Assembly: GCA_002084985.1 (NCBI GenBank)
Contig: MZGO01000010.1
Span: 1 to 9,581, forward strand
Reading direction: 5' to 3'
DNA length: 9,581 nt
Source of the DNA: Thermotoga sp. 4484_232
GTDB lineage: Bacteria > Thermotogota > Thermotogae > Thermotogales > Thermotogaceae
The position numbers and the translations under genes were made by a program. The notes under the pieces were generated by a model that worked only from the letters and a program-made list of their open reading frames with translations, made no database searches and had not been told where the DNA came from. Of this stretch, positions 1 through 7,264 are shown piece by piece (position 1 is the first letter of the stretch; the number at the start of each line of letters is the position of its first letter).

Positions 1-570
1 CATTTGAAGTACTCTGTTGCGACGTACTACATAATTGCACCTGCAGAAGCAAGTTCCAACCTTGCAAGGTATGATGGGGTCAAATACGGTTTGAGAATAG
101 AAAAAGAGGGGCTCAAAGAAACCTACATGAGGACCAGGAACGAAGGGTTCGGTGAGGAAGTTAGAAGAAGGATCATGCTCGGGACTTTCACTTTAAGTGC
201 TGCATATTACGAAGCGTATTTCGACAAAGCTCAGAGAGTTAGAAAAAAGATCTCAGACGAGATAAACGAAATTCTTGAAAATTTTGATGCCATCCTGACA
301 CCAACTTCTCCTGTACCTGCATACAAAATAGGGGAGATAAAGGATCCTTTGACGTATTACCTCATGGATATATTCACGATACCTGCAAATCTTGGTGGTT
401 TCCCAGCTCTGAGCATTCCTTTTGGGTTTTCTAAAGGTCTTCCTGTAGGAATTCAGATAATGGGGAAAAGATTCGATGACTCGAAAGTTCTCAGAGTGGG
501 GAGAGCCGTCGAAAAGTCATCTCCCTACAACGAAAATGGTAGATTCCCCATGGCGGAGGTGACACGATGA
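1..570 (+). CDS. gatA: Glutamyl/aspartyl-tRNA amidotransferase subunit A, C-terminal part
   Basis: This is the last 189 codons of GatA, the amidase subunit of GatCAB, which releases ammonia from glutamine and feeds it to GatB to amidate mischarged Glu-tRNA(Gln) or Asp-tRNA(Asn) in the cytoplasm. The gene enters from the left edge, so its Lys-Ser-Ser catalytic triad and glycine-rich core lie outside the window. Visible family signatures are the [15 protein letters not shown] segment near the start, the [19 protein letters not shown] helix, the [10 protein letters not shown] strand and the C-terminal [12 protein letters not shown] / [10 protein letters not shown] block. The TGA stop overlaps the gatB ATG as ATGA, the classic arrangement for translational coupling of two subunits made in equal amounts. 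No gatC is seen, so it must lie elsewhere. The family call is firm. Confidence 0.96.
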   Translation, partial: HLKYSVATYYIIAPAEASSNLARYDGVKYGLRIEKEGLKETYMRTRNEGFGEEVRRRIMLGTFTLSAAYYEAYFDKAQRVRKKISDEINEILENFDAILTPTSPVPAYKIGEIKDPLTYYLMDIFTIPANLGGFPALSIPFGFSKGLPVGIQIMGKRFDDSKVLRVGRAVEKSSPYNENGRFPMAEVTR

Positions 571-2015
571 GATACAAAGCTGTGATAGGGCTCGAAATAC
601 ATGTTCAACTGTCCACGAGAACAAAAGCGTTCTGTTCCTGCAGAGCAGATGTCTTCGATCTTCCTCCAAACACGGCGATATGTCCGGTCTGTACGGGACA
701 ACCTGGAGCTCTTCCTGTTCCAAACGAGGAGATGATAGTTCTGGCCGTAAAAGCGGCTCTCGCTTTGAGCTGCAGGATAAATCTTTTCTCAAGGTTCGAT
801 AGAAAGAACTACTTCTATCCGGATTTACCAAAAGGTTATCAGATAACGCAGTACTTCTACCCATTGGCCCAAGATGGATACGTGGAGATACAGGGTGAAG
901 AGGGAAGGAAGAAGATAAGGATAAGAAGACTTCACATAGAAGAAGACGCTGGAAAATTGATCCACGAGAGCGATTCTATAACAAAAGCCCTGTACAGTCT
1001 CGTCGATATGAATAGATGTGGAGTTCCTCTCATAGAGATTGTCACAGAACCTGATATATCCTCTCCAAGGGAAGCGAGGGTTTTCATGGAAAAACTGAGA
1101 TCCATAGTGAGGTACACCGATGTGAGCTCTGGGGATATGGAAAAGGGCGCTTTGAGGTGCGATGCGAACATATCTGTTGTGGATCTGGAAACGGGAAGGC
1201 AGAGCAACAGAGTCGAAGTCAAAAACATGAATTCCTTCAAATTCGTCGAGAAAGCTCTTGAGTATGAATACAACAGGATAGTTGAGGCTATGAAAAAAGG
1301 TGAAGATGTTGAAAGGGAAACCAGAGGCTGGGATCTCTCAACTAAGACAACTGTATCGATGAGAGGAAAAGAGGAAGAAAGTGATTACAGATACTTTCCA
1401 GAACCAGATATCCCCCCTGTGATTCTCACTGAAGATTTTGTGGAAAACATTAGAAAAAGCCTGCCTGAGCTTCCCGATCAGAAAGCCGAAAGATTCATGG
1501 AAGAATACGGTCTGCCAGAGTACGATGCCATGGTTCTGACCTCCACCAAAGAGCTGGCAAATTTTTACGAAGAGTGTGTAAAGATCGTCAGAAAACCCAA
1601 GGAGCTAAGCAACTGGATTATGACAGAGCTTTTAAGGGAATTGAAGGAAAAAGACATGGATATTTCGGACATGAAGATAAAGCCAGAACATTTTGCGGAT
1701 CTCTTCAGATTGATGGATGAAGGGAAGATATCCATAAAGATCGCCAAGGAGATATTCCCTGAGATTTTCGAGACGGGTAAGATGCCCTCTGAGTTGGTAG
1801 AAGAGAGAGGCCTTATTCAAATAAACGATACAAAGCTCATAGAAAGTATTATCAAAAAGGCTATGGAAGAAAACCCAAAAGCTGTGGAACAGTACAAGAA
1901 GGGAAAGAAAGGTGTGATGGGATTTTTCATAGGAGCTGTTATGAGAGAAACGAAAGGGAAAGCTAATCCAAAACTTGCCAATGAGATAGCAAGGAAACTC
2001 CTGGAGGGTGAATGA
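567..2015 (+). CDS. gatB: Aspartyl/glutamyl-tRNA amidotransferase subunit B
   Basis: GatB is the kinase/transamidase and tRNA-binding subunit of GatCAB. It phosphorylates the side chain of the mischarged amino acid and replaces the phosphate with ammonia delivered from GatA. The 482-residue product is full length for the family. The N-terminal core begins with the [10 protein letters not shown] signature and carries a C-x-C...C-x2-C set (Cys23, 25, 39, 42) in FCSC and CPVC, a probable metal site. The core continues through [33 protein letters not shown] and RCDANIS. The C-terminal YqeY-like tRNA-binding tail ends in [16 protein letters not shown]. Start choice is clear: GGAGGTGA at 555-562 precedes the ATG, which overlaps the gatA stop by 4 bp. 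Confidence 0.98.
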   Translation: MRYKAVIGLEIHVQLSTRTKAFCSCRADVFDLPPNTAICPVCTGQPGALPVPNEEMIVLAVKAALALSCRINLFSRFDRKNYFYPDLPKGYQITQYFYPLAQDGYVEIQGEEGRKKIRIRRLHIEEDAGKLIHESDSITKALYSLVDMNRCGVPLIEIVTEPDISSPREARVFMEKLRSIVRYTDVSSGDMEKGALRCDANISVVDLETGRQSNRVEVKNMNSFKFVEKALEYEYNRIVEAMKKGEDVERETRGWDLSTKTTVSMRGKEEESDYRYFPEPDIPPVILTEDFVENIRKSLPELPDQKAERFMEEYGLPEYDAMVLTSTKELANFYEECVKIVRKPKELSNWIMTELLRELKEKDMDISDMKIKPEHFADLFRLMDEGKISIKIAKEIFPEIFETGKMPSELVEERGLIQINDTKLIESIIKKAMEENPKAVEQYKKGKKGVMGFFIGAVMRETKGKANPKLANEIARKLLEGE

Positions 2016-2016
2016 T

Positions 2017-2742
2017 GTGAGAGTGTGGATCATCATACTCCTTTTTCCATCTTTTCTGATGGCATCTTCTTTCTTCCTTTATCCAGATGGATTCTTCGTG
2101 TCAGTTGGCGATAATGTGTTTCTGGAAATTTGGAACTGTAAAATATCTCTGGGGCTCTCGTTTGAGAGAAAGGATGTTCATTACAAAAATCTGATTCTTT
2201 TGAGGGTCAAAAAAGGAGAAACAATCAAGAGATTTGCTCTTTCTGCTGGGAATGGTTGGAGCATATCGATGGATCTGAAGATAAAATCTTCATTCCCTGT
2301 GTCCATGGAAACGAGAACGTTTTACACGATCGGATCCGAGAGAGCTTTTGCCATAAATGAAGGAAGATCCTCCATGAAAGTTTTAGGTTATTCCATATCC
2401 AGCGATTACTTCTCCTACATATCCCATCCTTCGCTGAACTTCTCAAAAGCTCTTCTGAAAATTCCGAGAATGAGTGTGGGAATGCATTCTGGAGCTTCGA
2501 TCTTTTCAGTTGGGTTTGCAGAGAAGGGTTTTTTCTCCGGTATAGGATGGTTTGATGGATTTTGCGTGGATTTTGGCCTTTGGAAAGATTTCGATTTGAA
2601 GGGTATGAAAGGATCTTTGAACCTATTCCTTGGACTTTCGCAAAAAGGGTTATATCCCAGTTTATATCTGAAGTTGAAGGATCCATTCAACTTGAGGGTG
2701 ATATGTGATGAAAAAAAGTGGTTTGCAGGAGTCGAATTCTGA
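2017..2742 (+). CDS. Unrecognised secreted or outer-envelope protein, beta-rich
   Basis: I do not recognise this family. The preferred start is GTG 2017, which follows GGAGGGTGA at 2003-2011 and gives 241 aa; an in-frame GTG at 2008 lies inside that ribosome binding site, and GTG 2023 is also possible. The N-terminus is a signal-peptide-like hydrophobic stretch (VWIIILLFPSFLMA) with possible cleavage around residues 16-18. The rest has almost no predicted helix: it is a string of short alternating polar/hydrophobic strands rich in Gly, Phe, Tyr, Ser and Trp, and the chain ends in an aromatic residue (WFAGVEF). This pattern suits a small beta-barrel or beta-sandwich of the outer envelope, possibly the toga; that is inference. 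It sits between gatB (start close to the gatB stop) and hemW (35-bp overlap), neither of which explains it. That it is a real gene is likely, from its length, ribosome binding site and packing. Confidence 0.75.
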   Translation: MRVWIIILLFPSFLMASSFFLYPDGFFVSVGDNVFLEIWNCKISLGLSFERKDVHYKNLILLRVKKGETIKRFALSAGNGWSISMDLKIKSSFPVSMETRTFYTIGSERAFAINEGRSSMKVLGYSISSDYFSYISHPSLNFSKALLKIPRMSVGMHSGASIFSVGFAEKGFFSGIGWFDGFCVDFGLWKDFDLKGMKGSLNLFLGLSQKGLYPSLYLKLKDPFNLRVICDEKKWFAGVEF

Positions 2743-3904
2743 TGTTTGCGTGTACGTTCACATACCTTTCTGCAAATCAAAATGCCTGTACTGCGACTTT
2801 GTCTCCTATATCAACTTCCCGCGCATTGAAGAGTACTTCGAAACAGTGTTAAAGGAACTTGAAATGTATTCTAGTCTTTTAAATAGCAAGAGCGTGAAAA
2901 CGGTTTATTTCGGAGGAGGCACTCCAAATTTTGTACCAGAGTGCTACATTGAAAGAATCCTGAAAAAATTGGAAAAATTATCCGGTGTGTATGAACCTTT
3001 GGAGATAACGGTAGAAATGAATCCAGACAGTGTTACAGCCCGAAAAGTTCGTCATTACCTTGAAATGGGAATAAACAGGATAAGTCTTGGAGTTCAAGCT
3101 TTCGATGATACAGTCCTTGAAACAGTGAAAAGACCCCATGGAACGAAGGAAATCGATAGAGCTCTTTCCATTTTGATGACGTATTTCGAGAACGTGAACA
3201 CCGATTTCATATTGGGACTACCGATGGAAACAGATGAAACTATAGAAAGGAATATGAAGTTATTGGAGACGTACTCACCTTCTCATGTTTCATTGTATCT
3301 TCTCGATACCGATGAAGAAACGCCATTGAAAAGATTGATCGATAAAGGTGTCTTAAAACTACCAAGTGAAGAAGAAATTGCGAGAAGACATGCAAGATTC
3401 CTGAAGTTTTTGAGGAAAAGAGGTTATTTGAGGTATGAGATATCAAATTTTGCCAGAGAAGGGAAAGAGTGTATTCACAATTTATCGTATTGGAAGAATG
3501 AAGAGTACCTAGGAATAGGAGTGTCATCCGGTGGGCATATTGGTAGACTGAGGTACGTCAATGTCAGTGATATAACTGAATATATGAAGATGGTAAACAA
3601 TGGAATCTTACCATACGGTTACAAGAGAGTGAATGACGGTGATGAGGAGTTCGTTGAAACGATCTTCATGTCCTTGAGATTAAGAGAAGGTGTGTGTAAG
3701 GAAGAAATCATCAAAAGATTCGGATATGAAAGATACAGAGCTTTGCAAGAATTTGCGGAGAGATTCAGAGAGTATTTCAACGTTCATGGTGATAGAATAT
3801 CTTTAAGTGAGATGGGGTTTGATCTATCAAGATACATATTCGAGGAACTTCTGGAAGCGTTCTCTAAAAAGGGATGGTGGAAATTTGCTTCATGTACTTC
3901 ATAA
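2708..3904 (+). CDS. hemW: HemW-like radical SAM protein (coproporphyrinogen oxidase-like)
   Basis: This is a radical SAM protein of the HemN/HemW superfamily. The signature C-x3-C-x2-C (Cys22, 26, 29 in HIPFCKSKCLYCDF) binds the [4Fe-4S] cluster. The cysteine motif is followed by Asp-Phe and lacks the fourth HemN cysteine, which places it with HemW, a heme-binding chaperone, rather than the true oxygen-independent coproporphyrinogen oxidase. Other motifs are FGGGTP (SAM binding), VEMNPDS, GINRISLGVQAFDD, and HNLSYW followed by EYLGIGVSS. A winged-helix-like C-terminus (SLSEMGFDLS) completes the 398 aa. I chose ATG 2708 over the adjacent GTG 2705 because GAGGGTGAT at 2694-2702 is well placed. 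Its 5' end overlaps the upstream gene by 35 bp and its 3' end contains the start of the next gene. Its role in an organism probably without heme synthesis is open. Confidence 0.93.
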   Translation: MKKSGLQESNSDVCVYVHIPFCKSKCLYCDFVSYINFPRIEEYFETVLKELEMYSSLLNSKSVKTVYFGGGTPNFVPECYIERILKKLEKLSGVYEPLEITVEMNPDSVTARKVRHYLEMGINRISLGVQAFDDTVLETVKRPHGTKEIDRALSILMTYFENVNTDFILGLPMETDETIERNMKLLETYSPSHVSLYLLDTDEETPLKRLIDKGVLKLPSEEEIARRHARFLKFLRKRGYLRYEISNFAREGKECIHNLSYWKNEEYLGIGVSSGGHIGRLRYVNVSDITEYMKMVNNGILPYGYKRVNDGDEEFVETIFMSLRLREGVCKEEIIKRFGYERYRALQEFAERFREYFNVHGDRISLSEMGFDLSRYIFEELLEAFSKKGWWKFASCTS

Positions 3905-4457
3905 AGGTATTGAATTCTACACTGTGCCGAAAAATCTGAGGCTTGACCCGCAAACCAAAACGGGGAGTTTCTTGCTGTCACCGATGGATCTCAAAAAAAT
4001 AGCGACTATGAGGAGATTGTTCCTCATGAGTTATAAAGATAGCAAAGCTTACATGGAAAGAGAAATCGTTCTGAACTCCATCAGTGTTCGAACAGGTGTA
4101 GCTTTTTTCAACTATCACGAACCTATTTTCTGGCCATTTCCTAAAGATTTCGCGAAGGACATAATCGAAGGGATATCGAAATATTATCACCTTCATCATC
4201 TTGTGAATTCTTTGAACATCCTTCTCGAAAACACGAAAGGAGAGAATCCATCTTTTGGTTTGTTCGAAAAATGGCTGGAGTCTCTTCTAGTACCTGTCCC
4301 CGATGAGGCAGCAGAGAACGTGAAATATCTTCTCTCCAAGTTCTCGTTCATATACACGACCAAGATCTTTGGGAGTGCTTTCAGAGGAGATATAGATGAG
4401 ATAACCAAAAGATCTCATGAAGTTGCCTTCAAATTATACGAGATCATCGAGAAGTGA
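3885..4457 (+). CDS. Unrecognised cytoplasmic protein, mostly helical, about 190 aa
   Basis: I do not recognise this protein. The frame is open from GTG 3807, but the first part of it overlaps hemW and has no ribosome binding site. TTG 3885, after GGTGG at 3876-3880, gives a sensible 190-aa product beginning MLHVLHKGIEFYTVPKNLRL, with a 20-bp overlap of hemW. The product has no signal peptide or membrane segment. It appears alpha-helical after an N-terminal beta-like segment, with a basic MDLKKIATMRRLFLMSYKD region, an aromatic NYHEPIFWPFPKDF turn and a histidine cluster YYHLHHL. No metal, nucleotide or catalytic motif is clear. Coupling to hemW suggests a shared transcript, not necessarily a shared function. 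Its last 24 bp overlap the convergent DUF523 gene. The start is uncertain; the gene itself is likely real. Confidence 0.72.
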   Translation: MLHVLHKGIEFYTVPKNLRLDPQTKTGSFLLSPMDLKKIATMRRLFLMSYKDSKAYMEREIVLNSISVRTGVAFFNYHEPIFWPFPKDFAKDIIEGISKYYHLHHLVNSLNILLENTKGENPSFGLFEKWLESLLVPVPDEAAENVKYLLSKFSFIYTTKIFGSAFRGDIDEITKRSHEVAFKLYEIIEK

Positions 4458-4889
4458 GTCATTTTCGTCAACGACATGGAATCCTTCCTTCTTTAAAAAC
4501 CATGCTGTCACTCCTGAACCTCTCACAAGATTTTTGGTGAACGTACCGTCGTAAACTTCATGAACCCCGCACGAGGGGCTTCCAGATTTTAAAATGACAA
4601 GATCTACTTTTAAAAGTCTTGCTATTTTGACTGTTAACTCCGCTCCTCTCACGAAATTCTCCGTCACGTCTTCACCCTTGATGTTGATCACCTTTTCTTC
4701 GCCATTCCATCCCTTCCCTCCTTGAATTTCAGAAGGAGGCCTTGGTGTTCCAAGGCCTCCCAATTGTTCTGGACAAACAGGTATGATAACGTGTTTTTCT
4801 AGAAGGTTCAGGATCTTATCACACGGTTTCGACAGAAGGTCGAATCTTGTTGGAAGTCCCAAAAGGCATGCACTAACAAGTATTTTCAC
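4434..4889 (-). CDS. DUF523 family protein, TudS-like
   Basis: The 151-residue protein matches the DUF523 (YbbK) family over its whole length: SACLLG near the N-terminus, the hallmark CPEQLGGLGTPRPPSEI at 39-55 and the KSGSPSCG loop at 101-108. The family includes TudS, a thiouracil desulfurase holding a [4Fe-4S] cluster on three conserved cysteines; Cys8, Cys39 and Cys107 here are the obvious equivalents. A sulfur-removing or sulfur-transfer iron-sulfur role is therefore inferred, but the substrate is not shown. One difference is LLGLPTRFD, where many members have a cysteine and YDG. The GTG start overlaps the stop of the upstream peptidase gene as GTGA, with only a weak GGTGG site at 4893-4897, which suggests coupled translation. 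It is the last gene of the minus-strand cluster, and its 3' end overlaps a plus-strand gene. Confidence 0.9.
   Translation of the reverse strand: MKILVSACLLGLPTRFDLLSKPCDKILNLLEKHVIIPVCPEQLGGLGTPRPPSEIQGGKGWNGEEKVINIKGEDVTENFVRGAELTVKIARLLKVDLVILKSGSPSCGVHEVYDGTFTKNLVRGSGVTAWFLKKEGFHVVDENDSLLDDLV
4735..4760. repeat. Perfect intragenic inverted repeat (11-bp stem, 4-base loop)
   Basis: GGAGGCCTTGG at 4735-4745 is matched exactly by CCAAGGCCTCC at 4750-4760, with TGTT between them. Either strand's RNA could form a strong GC-rich hairpin. It lies inside the DUF523 codons for the conserved GGLGTPRPP motif, whose Gly-Gly and Pro-Pro codons are naturally complementary, so coding constraint explains part of it. 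No U-run follows on either strand, so it is not an intrinsic terminator. Confidence 0.7.
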
Positions 4890-5707
4890 TTACCACCAAC
4901 CCCGTATTGACTTCTCTTGAGAACGTACATTCTTCTCGAAGAAGGCAGATATACAATGGGATTGGTATGCTTTCCTTCGATTCTAACTTCAAAATGAAGG
5001 TGAGGCCCAGTACTCAAACCGGTATTCCCCACCCTTCCAATCAACTGACCTTTCCTGACGAACTGACCGTTGTAAACGCAGATTCTTGAGAGATGACCGT
5101 AGAGAATCTGGTACTTTCCACTCTTCACAATGATCAGAAGGCCATACCCTGCTTTTTCACCAGCAAAAGTTACGATCCCACTTTCAGCTGCAAAAATGGG
5201 TGTTCCCTCAGGAGCTGCTATATCCAAACCCGTATGGAAGGATAACCTCTTCGTTATTGGATGTATTCTCCATCCGTAAGGGGACGATATCCTGCCGTAA
5301 ATCGGCCAAAGAAACACCCGCTCGTCATTGAACGCCTTCCCTATGACAGACAAAGGGACAAAGATCTTTTCTCCAGGGTAGATAACCGAGTTCTTCATGT
5401 CATTAGCTATCATTATATCCTCAACTGTCGTGAAGAATCTCTTCGCTATGGAAGACAACGTATCTTTTTTCTTGACCTCGTATATGTATCCCTCAGGCTG
5501 GGGAATTCTGAGAATCTGCCCAGATCTTAAAGGTTTCTTTGTAATATCGGGATTCCAATCGATGAGAGTGGAAGGCGATATTCCAAAATCCTGAGAAATG
5601 CTGCAAATGCTATCTCCTCTTTGAACAACGTAATTCACAACAAAATATTTTGCAGAGGAAACTACCGCTATCAGTACGATGATTACGAACAAAACCCCCC
5701 GTTTCAT
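4886..5707 (-). CDS. Secreted LysM-LysM-M23 peptidoglycan endopeptidase
   Basis: This 273-aa protein is an exported cell-wall hydrolase of the M23 (LytM/NlpD-like) zinc metallopeptidase family, which cuts peptide cross-links in peptidoglycan. The domains in order are a hydrophobic signal sequence (residues 1-19, possible cleavage after VSSA), LysM 1 (about 26-69, YVVQRGDSICSIS), LysM 2 (about 74-118, YEVKKKDTLSSIA) and the M23 domain (about 154-254). Catalytic residues are present: His158 and Asp162 in HTGLD, His205 in YGHLS, and His236/His238 in HLHF. It is therefore probably an active enzyme and not a degenerate activator. I chose ATG 5707 because AGGAGGG at 5716-5722 precedes it by 8 bases; an upstream TTG at 5725 would put this site inside the gene. 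It lies 14 bp after cheB and overlaps DUF523 by GTGA. Confidence 0.94.
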   Translation of the reverse strand: MKRGVLFVIIVLIAVVSSAKYFVVNYVVQRGDSICSISQDFGISPSTLIDWNPDITKKPLRSGQILRIPQPEGYIYEVKKKDTLSSIAKRFFTTVEDIMIANDMKNSVIYPGEKIFVPLSVIGKAFNDERVFLWPIYGRISSPYGWRIHPITKRLSFHTGLDIAAPEGTPIFAAESGIVTFAGEKAGYGLLIIVKSGKYQILYGHLSRICVYNGQFVRKGQLIGRVGNTGLSTGPHLHFEVRIEGKHTNPIVYLPSSRRMYVLKRSQYGVGGK

Positions 5708-5721
5708 ATGTCGATCCCTCC

Positions 5722-6753
5722 TCAAACGAGTTCCACAAGTTTTTCGGGGATCTTATAGGCTGGGAGGATGTAGTCAGCGTACCCTTCATCTATCACGGAT
5801 TTTGGCATTCCAAACACGACGCACGTTTCTTCGGCTTCTGCTATGACTGTCCCCCCATAGAATTTAACCTTGAAAGCACCTTTTGTGCCATCTCGCCCCA
5901 TACCCGTCAATATGACGGCTATTGTTCTGTTCTTATATATCTCCACTATCTTGTCCAGAGTATAATCCACAGAGGGTCTTACGTTGTTAATTTTACCAGT
6001 CTTGTTATCCAAAAACAATTTCGCGTTACCATTTTCATATTTTGCCCCAAGATGGTGATCCCCCGGCGCAACGTAGACGATTCCTTTCTTCAGAACATCC
6101 CCTTCTTCTGCCTCTTTAACCGTGAGTTCTGATGCTTTATCCAATCTCGTGGCAAGAGACCTGGTAAAGCCCGGTGGCATGTGTTGAACTATAACGATGG
6201 GGTAAGGAAAATCGGCGGGAAGGTTGGGAATTATCATATCCAGGGATCTTGGACCTCCAGTTGAAGATCCTATGACGACGATTTTCTCCGTGACGCTTGG
6301 CCTCTTCAGACTCACTCTTACGGGGCGTCGCTTTAAAAGAAGCTTGCTGGGGTCAACTTTAACGGCGTTCCTTATTTTTTCCACTAAGACGTTTCCAACC
6401 TCTCTGAAGGTCATTGAGATAGAGCCACTGGGTTTTGTCAGAAAATCCACCGCTCCAAGTTGGAGTGCAGTCAGGGTGATGTCAGCACCCTCTTCTGTGA
6501 GACTACTCACCATTATGATCCTTGTTGGCTTTTTCTTCATAATGAGCTTTAAAGCTTCTATTCCGTTTAACTTGGGCATTTCCACGTCTAGAGTTATAAC
6601 GTCTGGTTCACATTTGACAGCGAATTCAACTGCTTCCAAGCCATCTTTTGCTATAGCTACAACTTTCATATCCGGTTGAGAATCGATGATATCTTTGAGA
6701 ACCATTCTCATGAAAGCTGAATCATCTGCTATCATCACTCTTATCTTTTCCAT
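5722..6753 (-). CDS. cheB: Chemotaxis response regulator protein-glutamate methylesterase
   Basis: CheB removes methyl groups from receptor glutamates, and deamidates receptor glutamines, to reset chemotaxis; it is switched on by phosphorylation from CheA. The 343 residues carry both domains. The receiver (1-120) has the acidic pair Asp10-Asp11, phospho-acceptor Asp56 in LDVEMP, and Lys107 in LTKPSG. After a basic linker comes the methylesterase domain (about 156-343) with the catalytic triad Ser164 (GSSTGG), His191 (VQHMPPGFT) and Asp288 (LTGMGRDG), all intact. The ATG has AGGAGG at 6761-6766. Its first 32 bp overlap the 3' end of dgkA, and the peptidase gene starts 14 bp after its stop. No other chemotaxis gene is present in the window. 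Confidence 0.98.
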   Translation of the reverse strand: MEKIRVMIADDSAFMRMVLKDIIDSQPDMKVVAIAKDGLEAVEFAVKCEPDVITLDVEMPKLNGIEALKLIMKKKPTRIIMVSSLTEEGADITLTALQLGAVDFLTKPSGSISMTFREVGNVLVEKIRNAVKVDPSKLLLKRRPVRVSLKRPSVTEKIVVIGSSTGGPRSLDMIIPNLPADFPYPIVIVQHMPPGFTRSLATRLDKASELTVKEAEEGDVLKKGIVYVAPGDHHLGAKYENGNAKLFLDNKTGKINNVRPSVDYTLDKIVEIYKNRTIAVILTGMGRDGTKGAFKVKFYGGTVIAEAEETCVVFGMPKSVIDEGYADYILPAYKIPEKLVELV

Positions 6754-7264
6754 GCTTTTTCCTCCTCAGAACGAGTGATAAAACCGGGAAGAAGATCAGG
6801 ACGAACATTATGAAGATCTTACCAGAAAGTGGTTTAAAAGAGAACAATACCCTCCCCAATATCACGATACCAACGGCCACAGCAAAGAGAGCATTCCATA
6901 AAACCACGCCAGCCGCCACGTCTTTGACGAATTTCACCCGGGGATTGAATTCCACACTCTTCATATCCAGAAGGCCTTCAACAAAGGTGTTTATCAGTTC
7001 GGCCCCTATGACCGAGAAAACCGCGAAGATTATCCAAAGCATTTCCATCTCGTTCAGTGGCAGGAAAAAAACCGTGATTATCACGGATATACCTATAATG
7101 AAATGTATCTTCAGATTTCTCTCAGAAAGAATGGCTTCCACGATACCCTCTGTTGCGTGTTTGAAGGATGATAAAAGATTATTATTCGAAGTTCGTTGTG
7201 AGCCTTTTTGATGAGTAAAAGTTCTGTTTGATTCTGTATTCCTTTTGAACGAGGGTATATCCAT
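6722..7264 (-). CDS. dgkA: DgkA-family membrane kinase (diacylglycerol or undecaprenol kinase)
   Basis: This is an integral membrane lipid kinase of the prokaryotic DgkA family, closer to the Bacillus-type enzyme that phosphorylates undecaprenol for wall precursor recycling; the substrate is not settled by sequence. Shared motifs are SFKHATEGIVEAILSERNLKIHF (33-55, amphipathic helix), the catalytic GAELINTFVEGLLD (87-100, with Glu89, Asn92, Glu96) and KFVKDVAAGVVLWNAL (111-126, Asp115). Three core membrane segments are visible. A fourth hydrophobic helix (about 149-166) and a charged KKHGKDKSDD tail extend beyond the usual end. The only standard start before the conserved region is ATG 7264, with GGCGGTG at 7269-7275. 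This gives an unusual N-terminal extension of about 32 Ser/Thr/Asn/Arg-rich residues and an 83-bp overlap of korC. The 3' end overlaps cheB by 32 bp. Family is firm, start less so. Confidence 0.9.
   Translation of the reverse strand: MDIPSFKRNTESNRTFTHQKGSQRTSNNNLLSSFKHATEGIVEAILSERNLKIHFIIGISVIITVFFLPLNEMEMLWIIFAVFSVIGAELINTFVEGLLDMKSVEFNPRVKFVKDVAAGVVLWNALFAVAVGIVILGRVLFSFKPLSGKIFIMFVLIFFPVLSLVLRRKKHGKDKSDDSR
7072..7086. repeat. 15-bp inverted repeat inside dgkA
   Basis: CCGTGAT, one base, then ATCACGG form a perfect 7-bp inverted repeat within the codons of a membrane segment (ISVIITVFF). It looks like a small dyad of operator size. It may be chance, as nothing else regulatory is seen nearby. 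Confidence 0.35.

Noticed and set aside
517..864. Antisense open frame across the gatA/gatB junction
   Set aside because: It lies opposite well-conserved GatB codons and its translation looks random, with no plausible ribosome binding site.
3807..3884. N-terminal extension of the 190-aa orphan protein from GTG 3807
   Set aside because: The segment overlaps hemW codons, has no ribosome binding site, and its translation looks like out-of-frame hemW.
2749..3904. Shorter hemW start at GTG 2749, giving MYVHIPFC
   Set aside because: It would avoid overlap with the upstream gene, but the nearest AGGAG is about 17 bases away. ATG 2708 has a well-spaced site.
4418..4431. TGAAG-GCAA-CTTCA hairpin downstream of the DUF523 stop on the minus strand, as a terminator
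   Set aside because: The stem is only 5 bp, AT-rich, and is followed by no more than four T after a gap, so it is too weak to call an intrinsic terminator.
4735..4760. 11-bp hairpin as a terminator of either cluster
   Set aside because: It lies in the middle of a conserved coding motif and has no T-run on either side.
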